Source: Mycobacterium paraffinicum
GTDB lineage: Bacteria > Actinomycetota > Actinomycetes > Mycobacteriales > Mycobacteriaceae
Length of the DNA: 64,000 nt
Direction of reading: 5' to 3'
Assembly (NCBI RefSeq): GCF_001907675.1
Contig: NZ_MPNT01000001.1
Coordinates: forward strand, 124,001 to 188,000
The translations under genes were made by a program, and so were the position numbers. The notes beneath the pieces were generated by a model. That model did no database searches, was not told the origin of the DNA, and saw only the letters and a program-made list of their open reading frames with translations. Positions 58,081 through 64,000 of this stretch are shown here, in pieces. The first letter of the stretch is position 1. Every line of letters begins with the position of its first letter.

Positions 58081-59625
58081 CTACTTTTCCAGTCCGCGGC
58101 CCGGCGGAAGGCCACTGGCTCGACCCACTCCGGCCAGTGGCCATTGCACATGCTGGACGGTGAAGAACTCCGCGAATCCGGCCTCGCCCCTGTCGAACCC
58201 GACGCCGCTTTCGCCGACACCTCCCCAAGGCGCGTCGGGCCGGTCGCCGCCACCGCCGTTGATGGTGGCGGTTCCGGTACGCAGACGGCGCGCGATCCGC
58301 ATCGCTTCGTCCGCCGGTCCCCAGATGTTCGCGTTCAGCCCGTAGCGGGTGCCGTTGGCCATCGCCACCGCCTCGTCGACGGTGTCGTACGGCATCACCG
58401 CACCGACGGGCCCGAAGAGTTCCTCCTGGCAGATCTCGTCGGCGTTGCCGACGTTGCCGATCAGCGCCGGAGCCATGAAAAACCCGCGCTCTGCGTCGAC
58501 GGGCTTGCCCCCCGCCACGATCTTCGCGCCCCGATCCAAGGCGCGATCGACGTAACCTCGGACGCTGTCCACCTGGGAGCGGCGGATCAGCGGCCCCAGC
58601 ACCGTCGACGGCTCGAAAGGATCGCCAACCACGACCGTGTCCATGAATGCGGCGGCCGCGGCCACGAAGCGCTCGTAGTCGGCGCGCGGCACGAGCGTGC
58701 GGGTCGTCGCCCCGCAGGCTTGTCCGCTATTGCGGGTGAAGCGCAGGATCGACGGTGCCGCCGCCGCCTCCACGTCGGCGCCGGGCAACAAGATGTTCGG
58801 TGACTTGCCGCCGAGTTCGAGCACGACCTTCTTGAGTCCGTCGGCGGCCTGGCGCATGACCTGTCGGCCGACGGCGACCGACCCGGTGAAGGTGACGAGG
58901 TCGACGGCGGGATGCTCGGTCAGCGCGCGCCCGACCTCGGCTTCGCCGATGACGACGTTGACGACGCCGGCAGGTAGGTCCGCCTCTTCGACGATGCGGG
59001 CGAACGCGACCGCTGCGAGCGGCGTTCGCGGCGACGGCATCAGCACACTCGTGCAGCCGGCGGCCAGTGCGCCGCCAACCTTGAAGGCGGTGATCAGCTG
59101 TGGGGTGTTGTACGCCGTGATCGCGGCAACGACCCCAATCGGATCGTGGAACAGGATGCTCGTCGACAGGACCGGGGACGAGTGCAGGCCGATCCCGTTC
59201 TCCCAGCCACCGCGCGGGCCGCGGATCGCGGCATCGGCGAACCATTCCCAGAAGTTGATTGGGAGGTCGGCGTGCATCGCCTCGCTGAGCATTCTCGGCG
59301 AGCCGACCTCGAGCATGCCGAGCTCGACCAGGTCATCGCGGTGGGCACGCAACCGATCGATCAGTCGGTTGATCGCCGCAGCGCGATCGCGTGGACGCAT
59401 CCGCGGCCACGGCCCTTCGTCGAAGGCCTTGCGTGCTGCCGTGACCGCCTCGTGTACCTGTCCGACAGAGGTCACCGGCACCTTCGCCAGAACTTGCTCG
59501 GTCGTCGGGTCGATGGCGTCAATCTGGCTGTCGCCGCCGGTGAGCCAGCGACCGTTGACGTAGCCGGCAGGTCCTGCGACCAGGTCACGAACCCCTTCGG
59601 ACATCCGTGTTCGTACGGCAGACAT
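58081..59625 (-). CDS. aldehyde dehydrogenase family protein
   Basis: A 514-residue NAD(P)-dependent aldehyde dehydrogenase. Visible: PIGVVAAITAYNTP near residue 163, the NAD-binding TFTGSVAVG near 248, the catalytic Glu in LELGGKSPNI near 272 and the nucleophilic Cys in NSGQACGATTR near 305. The C-terminal GGVGESGVGFDRGEAGFAEF is family-typical. It oxidises an aldehyde to the acid, perhaps one released by oxygenase or aldolase steps nearby. The ATG at 59625 is clear. It is divergent from the P450 at 59974 and shares C-type operators with it. Confidence 0.95.
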   Translation of the reverse strand: MSAVRTRMSEGVRDLVAGPAGYVNGRWLTGGDSQIDAIDPTTEQVLAKVPVTSVGQVHEAVTAARKAFDEGPWPRMRPRDRAAAINRLIDRLRAHRDDLVELGMLEVGSPRMLSEAMHADLPINFWEWFADAAIRGPRGGWENGIGLHSSPVLSTSILFHDPIGVVAAITAYNTPQLITAFKVGGALAAGCTSVLMPSPRTPLAAVAFARIVEEADLPAGVVNVVIGEAEVGRALTEHPAVDLVTFTGSVAVGRQVMRQAADGLKKVVLELGGKSPNILLPGADVEAAAAPSILRFTRNSGQACGATTRTLVPRADYERFVAAAAAFMDTVVVGDPFEPSTVLGPLIRRSQVDSVRGYVDRALDRGAKIVAGGKPVDAERGFFMAPALIGNVGNADEICQEELFGPVGAVMPYDTVDEAVAMANGTRYGLNANIWGPADEAMRIARRLRTGTATINGGGGDRPDAPWGGVGESGVGFDRGEAGFAEFFTVQHVQWPLAGVGRASGLPPGRGLEK

Positions 59626-59664
59626 TTGTGGCGCTCCAAACCTGCTGATAATTGGCCAATTCCC

Positions 59665-59680
59665 ATCCGACCAGTCGGTT
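59665..59680. promoter_or_regulatory. C-type operator, site 3
   Basis: ATCCG-ACCAGT-CGGTT. The core CCGAC-CA-GTCGG is a perfect palindrome. It is 40 bases upstream of the aldehyde dehydrogenase ATG (59625). Confidence 0.55.
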
Positions 59681-59700
59681 GGACATTACCATATTGGGCA

Positions 59701-59716
59701 GACCGACAGGTCGCCG
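59701..59716. promoter_or_regulatory. C-type operator, site 4 (weak)
   Basis: GACCG-ACAGGT-CGCCG: the left arm is perfect, the right arm poor. It is 36 bases from site 3, roughly three helical turns and a half, so a second dimer could bind here. Confidence 0.3.
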
Positions 59717-59973
59717 AGATCGTCACCCGCATCCCAGCAATTGGGCCGCTCAGCGCTAAAGATCGGAGGGCAGCGTGGCTGAGATGCGCTCCCCCCGGCG
59801 GGGCTCCATCGCCACCCGGCTTGGGGGCGCCGACGGGCGGAACGTGTACCCATGGGCGAGGACAACGAGCCCACCACACCATGCGAGGCGGCCGAAACAC
59901 TCACAGCGCGCCGGTTTGTTCGGCAGATGCGCACTCCTTCGAAGGAAGTGCGATGGGAGATCAGGAGTTGGGC

Positions 59974-61161
59974 ATGAGCCAGACCGAAATATATTACGAC
60001 CCTTTTGATTTCGACATCGACGACGATCCTCACCCGATCTGGAAGAGGATGCGTGACGAGGCCCCGCTATATCGCAACGACAAATACAACTTCTATGCGC
60101 TGAGCCGCTATGACGATGTTGCTCCCCAACTGACCAACTGGGAGGCTTTCCGATCGGGCCGCGGAACCACCTTGGACATCATCATGAGCAACATGGAGTT
60201 CCCCCCTGGCAGCATCCTTTTCGAGGACCCGCCGAGCCACGATTACCATCGTCGCGTCGTCTCACGGGTCTTCACGCCTCGCCGGATGGAGGCGATTGAA
60301 CCCCTCACCCGCGACTTTTGCGTGCGTGCGCTGGATCCGCTGGTGGGCACCGGGCGGTTCGACTTCGTCGACGACATCGGCGCGACTGTCCCGATGCGTA
60401 CCATCGGTTACCTGCTGGGCATTCCAGAAGAAAACCAGGCGGAGATCCGTGACCGCGGCGGGCGGCGGCTGAGCCTCGACGAGGGCACATTCAGGCAGGT
60501 CGCCGACGACTTCATGACGCACAGCTATGCGTTGTTCGCCGACTACATCGACTGGCGGATAGAGCATCCTTCCGACGATCTGATGACGCAACTGCTGAAC
60601 TCCGAACTCGAGGACGACCAGGGGAAGCGCGCACTCACTCGCGACGAGGTGCTGTGCTATGCCGCCGGCATCGCCGGCGCCGCCAACGAGACGACCACAC
60701 GCCTGATCGGATTCATGGGTCAGCTGCTCGCCGAGCACCCGGACCAGCGCCGTGAGATCGTGGCCGACCCGTCGCTGATCCCCGGGGCCATCGAGGAGGT
60801 TCTGCGCTACGAGGCGCCATCGCCGGTGCAGGCGCGCTATGTCGCCCGTGATGTCGAATGCCACGGCACCCTGGTGCCCGAGGGCTCGGTGATGTTGCTG
60901 CTCAACGGGTCAGCCAATCGCGACGAACGGAAGTATCCCGACGCGGACACGTTCGACATCCAGCGCGGCGCCGCGCATCTCAGTTTCGGTCACGGATTGC
61001 ACTTCTGCTTGGGTTCGGCGTTGGCGCGCATGCAGGCCAGGGTGGTGTTGGAGGAGGTGATCAAGCGCTGGCCGGACTGGGAGATCGACTACGCCAACGC
61101 CACCAGGGCACACACGACCAGCGTGCGGGGATGGTCGAAGATGCCCGTGTTCACGGGCTAG
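59974..61161 (+). CDS. cytochrome P450
   Basis: A 395-residue P450. Landmarks: YYDPFDFDIDDDPHPIWKRM at the N-terminus, I-helix AGAANETTT near residue 240, ExxR motif EEVLR near 282, and FGHGLHFCLG with the haem Cys at about 345. The ATG at 59974 has AGGAG six bases upstream; an in-frame ATG at 59953 with GAAGGAAG is a real alternative adding seven residues. It is a paralogue of the P450 at 3749, though the two belong to different regulons by their operators. No ferredoxin is adjacent. Confidence 0.93.
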   Translation: MSQTEIYYDPFDFDIDDDPHPIWKRMRDEAPLYRNDKYNFYALSRYDDVAPQLTNWEAFRSGRGTTLDIIMSNMEFPPGSILFEDPPSHDYHRRVVSRVFTPRRMEAIEPLTRDFCVRALDPLVGTGRFDFVDDIGATVPMRTIGYLLGIPEENQAEIRDRGGRRLSLDEGTFRQVADDFMTHSYALFADYIDWRIEHPSDDLMTQLLNSELEDDQGKRALTRDEVLCYAAGIAGAANETTTRLIGFMGQLLAEHPDQRREIVADPSLIPGAIEEVLRYEAPSPVQARYVARDVECHGTLVPEGSVMLLLNGSANRDERKYPDADTFDIQRGAAHLSFGHGLHFCLGSALARMQARVVLEEVIKRWPDWEIDYANATRAHTTSVRGWSKMPVFTG

Positions 61162-61200
61162 TGCCCAGTCCGTTCGCCGCCGCTCACCAACACGCTCTTC

Positions 61201-61216
61201 GACCGTCCGGACGGTC
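61201..61216. promoter_or_regulatory. C-type operator, site 5 (perfect palindrome)
   Basis: GACCGTCCGGACGGTC is its own reverse complement. It lies 15 bases before the ATG of the SDR at 61232 with no ribosome-binding site between, so operator and promoter overlap and the transcript may be leaderless. Confidence 0.68.
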
Positions 61217-61231
61217 GCCTATCGTTGACGC

Positions 61232-62044
61232 ATGGCTGCCGAACCCGTCGACCACGTCCCTGACACCAACCGCAACGCGTCGCCGTCCGCCGACACCGGC
61301 ATCGAGGGTCGGGTCGCGATCGTCACCGGCGCGTCCTCCGGCCTCGGCAGGCGCTTCGCGAAGGTACTCGTCGAAGCCGGAGCGCTGGTGTCGATCACCG
61401 CACGGCGCGCGGACCGTCTCGAGGAACTGCGGACCGAGTTGGGCCGCGACCGAGTCCACGTCGTGGGCGGCGATATCAGCGACGAGGCGTTCCCGGCTCA
61501 GCTCGTCAAGGCGACGGTCGACCGGTTCGGCCGGCTGGACGTCTTGGTCAACAACGCCGGAACCGGATCGATGGTGCGGGCGGAGGAAGAGTCGACCGCC
61601 CACTTCCTGCAGGTGATCACCACGAACCTGGTCGCGGTGTTCACCTGCTGCCGGGAGGCGTACGGGCCGATGCGCGACAACGGCGGCGGCAGCATCGTGA
61701 ACGTCTCGTCGATGCTCGGACAAATCGGCATCGGCCGCATCCCCCAGGCGTCCTACTGCGCATCGAAGGGCGGCGTCGCCAACCTCACCCGGGAATTGGC
61801 CGCCCAATGGGCCCGCACCGGCATCAGGGTCAATTGCCTTGCGCCGGGCTGGTTTCCGACCGAGATGACCGCGGCGATGATGGCTGACGAGAAAAGTCTT
61901 GCCTTCATCGACCGCACCGTGCCGATGCGGCGCGCGGGTCGAGACGACGAGCTCGACAGCGCTCTGCTGTTCCTGGCGGGCCCCGGATCCAGCTACGTCA
62001 CCGGACAGTCACTCGTCGTCGACGGCGGCTACTCCGCGATCTGA
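61232..62044 (+). CDS. SDR family oxidoreductase
   Basis: A 270-residue classical SDR with TGASSGLG near residue 33, NNAGTG near 106, the catalytic Ser in VNVSSMLGQ near 152 and the Tyr-Lys motif YCASK near 170, and a C-terminal VDGGYSAI. An N-terminal tail of about 23 residues precedes the Rossmann fold. The ATG at 61232 directly follows the perfect C-type operator. It follows the P450 with a 70-base gap and has its own control site, so it is probably transcribed separately. An alcohol/ketone oxidoreductase is expected, substrate unknown. Confidence 0.92.
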   Translation: MAAEPVDHVPDTNRNASPSADTGIEGRVAIVTGASSGLGRRFAKVLVEAGALVSITARRADRLEELRTELGRDRVHVVGGDISDEAFPAQLVKATVDRFGRLDVLVNNAGTGSMVRAEEESTAHFLQVITTNLVAVFTCCREAYGPMRDNGGGSIVNVSSMLGQIGIGRIPQASYCASKGGVANLTRELAAQWARTGIRVNCLAPGWFPTEMTAAMMADEKSLAFIDRTVPMRRAGRDDELDSALLFLAGPGSSYVTGQSLVVDGGYSAI

Positions 62045-62084
62045 CCGTGCCAACTTGACTCCTGACGTTGACCGGCGCCGCCGC

Positions 62085-62534
62085 TCATGAACCAGGGACC
62101 ACGTCCGTGCGCAGGCGGGTGAGCCTGGTCGACTTGATCAGCCAGTCGTCGCCTTGCTTTTCATACGTCTCGTGGTAATGCCCGAAACCGTGCAATTCTG
62201 TGCCATCCGGGAAGCGGAGTAAGTCCTCCATCGCCCAGATGCCCTTCGCCGTTGACGGCGACAGCAGATCGATCTCAGGGGTGTGGCACTGGTGGACAGT
62301 GACTACCTCGCCAAGCGTGGGCACCAGCATGGCGAGAAATGCATCGGCCCCGACGATCACGGCCCCCGCCGATTCCGTCGACTCCTGATCTTGACCAGGT
62401 ACGGCTTCCCCTGCGGATTCGAGGTTGACCGTGACGTCGTCGGTGAAGAGTTCGCGGTAGGCGTTCCACTCCTTGGTGTCCATCAGGCGGCAGTACCGAG
62501 CCTTCAGGCGTTTGATCGCCTCGATGTCATCCAT
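62085..62534 (-). CDS. SnoaL-like / nuclear transport factor 2 family protein
   Basis: A 149-residue NTF2-fold protein: IEAIKRLKARYCRLMDTKEWNAYRELFTDD at the N-terminus, then VGADAFLAMLVPTLGEVVTVHQCHTPEI, and GHYHETYEKQGDDWLIKSTRLTRLR. The Tyr/Asp/His set common to SnoaL-like dehydratases and to limonene-epoxide-hydrolase-like proteins is partly present. The ATG at 62534 is clear. It follows an epimerase-like gene with a 33-base gap on the same strand. No operator of the three families is nearby. Confidence 0.88.
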   Translation of the reverse strand: MDDIEAIKRLKARYCRLMDTKEWNAYRELFTDDVTVNLESAGEAVPGQDQESTESAGAVIVGADAFLAMLVPTLGEVVTVHQCHTPEIDLLSPSTAKGIWAMEDLLRFPDGTELHGFGHYHETYEKQGDDWLIKSTRLTRLRTDVVPGS

Positions 62535-62567
62535 CCGAAATTCTGTCGTTGAAACAGCGGCTTCTCG

Positions 62568-63476
62568 CTAGGTCAGGATGCCCCGCCGCTTGAACGTGTT
62601 GCGAATGCCGTCGCGCCAGTGGACCTCGCATTTGCCGATGAGCTTCTCACGACGGGTGTTGTCCGAAATGAAGCTGTCGAAGCTGATCGGGCTCTCGACG
62701 TAGGTCGCGGTCACGCCCGTCAGCTCGGCCACGTAGTCGCAGATCTCGCGATCCGAAACGGCCTCATCCCCAGCCCAATTCACGATCGTCGCCGGAACGG
62801 TCGCCGCTTCGAGCAATAGGTGAGCCTGGCGGGCGATGTCCTCACCGGCGATCGGCGAGCTCATGTTCGACGAACCCACGGGAACCGGCACCGGTTGGCC
62901 CTGGGACATGAGGTAGTAGTACGCCACCGGCAGCCCACCATGCCCGGTCCAGCTGTATCCGACGTTCATTCTCGCGATCGTCGTCGGCAGATTGAGGATT
63001 CGGCATGCCGACCGGACCGCGCCTTCGGCCGCCAGCTTGCCGACCGCATAGGAATCGTTGTAACTGGCGGATCCGCCGAGTTTGTCAGTCTCGGAGTACG
63101 CATGGTTGGGATGATCCTCGTGCTCGAGGTACATGCAGAAACTTGAGACGAACAGGAATGCTTCTGCGTTTTCGCAATGCTTCATCAGCAGGCCGGACGA
63201 CTCGGCGTTGCGGTGGATGGAGTCTTCGTGTTCGACGGCCGGATAAATGGCCGAGTGAACGACGTGGGTGAAGTCATCCGGCAACGCCGACATGTCACCG
63301 TCGCTCATGTCCCACGTGCACGTGTGGACGCCCATACTCTCGAGCTCGGCCTTGCGCGCCGGGTCGCTGAAGCGTGCGGCGCACCACACCTCGTTGTCCC
63401 GGGCGAAGTCCTCGACGATGGGGCCTGCGATCTGCCCGGTTCCGCCGGTGACCAGAATCTTCTTGCCTTTCAGCAC
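62568..63476 (-). CDS. NAD-dependent epimerase/dehydratase family protein (extended SDR)
   Basis: A 302-residue extended SDR with the NAD-binding GTGQIAG in VTGGTGQIAGPI near residue 10. HVVHSAIYP is near 72, the catalytic Ser in FVSSFCMY near 110 and the Tyr-Lys motif SYAVGKLAAEG near 143. The GTG start at 63476 follows AAGGAG. Members act on sugar nucleotides, 3-beta-hydroxysteroids or other hydroxylated substrates; the location favours the last type but does not prove it. It is 41 bases downstream of a DapB-like gene, probably in one operon with it and the SnoaL-like gene. Confidence 0.9.
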   Translation of the reverse strand: MLKGKKILVTGGTGQIAGPIVEDFARDNEVWCAARFSDPARKAELESMGVHTCTWDMSDGDMSALPDDFTHVVHSAIYPAVEHEDSIHRNAESSGLLMKHCENAEAFLFVSSFCMYLEHEDHPNHAYSETDKLGGSASYNDSYAVGKLAAEGAVRSACRILNLPTTIARMNVGYSWTGHGGLPVAYYYLMSQGQPVPVPVGSSNMSSPIAGEDIARQAHLLLEAATVPATIVNWAGDEAVSDREICDYVAELTGVTATYVESPISFDSFISDNTRREKLIGKCEVHWRDGIRNTFKRRGILT

Positions 63477-63517
63477 CTTTGCTCCTTCAGGGTTTCAAGA
63501 CGTTCGGTAGTTGCGGG

Positions 63518-64000
63518 CTAATCCCGCCGGGCCAGCGGGCGGTTCGGCGCGTCCGCCACGTGACGGCCGACGACCATCGGGAAGTCGAGGATGGTCCTTA
63601 TTCCCGGCTCGGCAGCGCACACCGGCGCGATCGAATGCACTGCGTGCATGGCCGTTGCCAGGCAGGCCTGATTGGCTTCGTCGTCGCCGTGAATGTCGAT
63701 CTTGGCCTCCACCATCAATGACGGGGAGCCCTCGACCATCAACTTGAACCCCCGCCCGTCTGGCCACTCGGGAGCGGCGTCCGGCCGTAGCCGTGTGACG
63801 TGCTCTCCGGTAATCATCGGTTTGCCGTTGACGACGGCCGTCGCCGAGAACTTCATCGCGGCTACGGTTCCCGCCTTGATCGTTCCCGCCGCGATGTCGA
63901 AGTCCTCCTTGGCCAGCCATGTCTGCCGGTCGTACACGAATTTGTCGATGGTGGCGTCGATGCCGGCGGCGATGAGCGAGAGCGGCGCATGGAAGAACGC
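63518..64000 (-). CDS. dihydrodipicolinate-reductase-like protein (partial, C-terminal part)
   Basis: The frame is open from the window edge to a TAG at 63518; at least 160 residues are visible and the start lies beyond 64000. The sequence (IAAGIDATIDKFVYDRQTWLAKEDF, VTRLRPDAAPEWPDG, VEAKIDIHGDDEANQACLATAMHAV, FPMVVGRHVADAP) matches the C-terminal half of mycobacterial proteins annotated as dihydrodipicolinate reductases. Those more likely act as NAD(P)-dependent oxidoreductases on other substrates. The internal GTG at 63937 is not the start, as family sequence continues upstream of it. Confidence 0.75.
   Translation of the reverse strand, partial: AFFHAPLSLIAAGIDATIDKFVYDRQTWLAKEDFDIAAGTIKAGTVAAMKFSATAVVNGKPMITGEHVTRLRPDAAPEWPDGRGFKLMVEGSPSLMVEAKIDIHGDDEANQACLATAMHAVHSIAPVCAAEPGIRTILDFPMVVGRHVADAPNRPLARRD

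Larger units (their letters stand above)
59626..59973. other. divergent intergenic region between aldehyde dehydrogenase and P450
   Basis: About 348 bases without a supported gene. The frame of the P450 is open through it and into the antisense of the aldehyde dehydrogenase, but the encoded residues are low-complexity Arg/Pro/Gly-rich and not P450-like. It holds two C-type operator candidates (59665-59680 and 59701-59716), close to the aldehyde dehydrogenase start. The long untranslated stretch before the P450 (about 250 bases) is unexplained. Confidence 0.6.

Noticed and set aside
59146..59952. Open extension of the P450 frame far upstream
   Set aside because: It is antisense of the aldehyde dehydrogenase and intergenic sequence; the P450 N-terminus begins at 59953 or 59974 with a ribosome-binding site.
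1..64000. Insertion sequences, phage genes, tRNA genes or CRISPR repeats that could explain the clustering
   Set aside because: None were seen on either strand; the evidence for transfer is limited to gene content and the CoA-transferase relic.

Overview
The window is high-GC DNA, densely packed with genes on both strands. Neighbouring genes in an operon usually overlap by four bases (ATGA or GTGA). The gene families are those of mycobacteria: seven cytochromes P450, six crotonases, five FadE-type acyl-CoA dehydrogenases, four family III CoA-transferases plus a remnant of a fifth, two thiolase-fold/DUF35 pairs, three metal-dependent amidohydrolases, a mycofactocin-type SDR, an F420-type LLM oxidoreductase and a class III adenylate cyclase. 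I infer a Mycobacterium sensu lato species with a large accessory catabolic region for branched or cyclic hydrophobic compounds (sterol, terpenoid or aromatic-ketone-like). The substrate cannot be read from sequence. No rRNA, tRNA, CRISPR array, insertion sequence or phage gene was seen.

Layout. 0-33 kb (module A): crotonases and FadE (0-3.6); P450 plus crotonase (3.7-5.7); SDR, SnoaL-like, SMP-30 lactonase and adenylate cyclase in one coupled operon (5.9-9.7); amidohydrolase with a divergent small protein (9.7-11.3); P450-FadE-FadE (11.3-14.7); two CoA-transferases and a VOC protein (14.8-17.7); P450, CoA-transferase, mycofactocin-type SDR and an APH-fold protein (17.8-22.5); a long minus-strand operon of amidohydrolase, FadE pair, double CoA-transferase, DUF35, Cys-less thiolase and P450 (31.0-22.7); then crotonase, SDR and Rieske oxygenase (31.6-34.9). 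A diguanylate cyclase (35.2-36.3) separates it from module B (36.5-46.2 kb): FabL-like reductase and VOC protein, P450 plus ferredoxin, Baeyer-Villiger-like monooxygenase plus esterase, P450, LLM oxidoreductase and SnoaL-like protein. Module C (46.3-62 kb) has an amidohydrolase, a nine-gene operon (57.9-47.3: two MaoC hydratases, Cys-less thiolase, DUF35, crotonase, HAPMO-like monooxygenase, HyuB fused to a zinc domain, HyuA, SDR), aldehyde dehydrogenase, P450 and SDR. A SnoaL-like protein, an NAD-dependent epimerase-like protein and a truncated DapB-like gene close the window.

The most interesting signal lies between the genes. Three different palindromic operator families partition the window: a 29-bp four-half-site motif (eight sites, 3.7-32.5 kb), a TAC-N3-GTA motif (five sites, 37.8-45.6 kb) and a GACCG-N6-CGGTC motif (46.3-61.2 kb). 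They lie at gene starts and often within 10-60 bases of the start codon. No TetR-like or other DNA-binding regulator is encoded in the window, so the three presumed regulators must act from elsewhere.

The best candidate for an undescribed system is the nine-gene operon of module C. Its hydratase-aldolase set resembles the ChsH1-ChsH2-Ltp2 module of cholesterol side-chain cleavage, which releases a ketone. It is followed by two enzymes that could act on that ketone: a Baeyer-Villiger monooxygenase of the 4-hydroxyacetophenone type, and a HyuA/HyuB pair whose HyuB carries a C-terminal zinc domain like the small subunit of acetone or acetophenone carboxylase.
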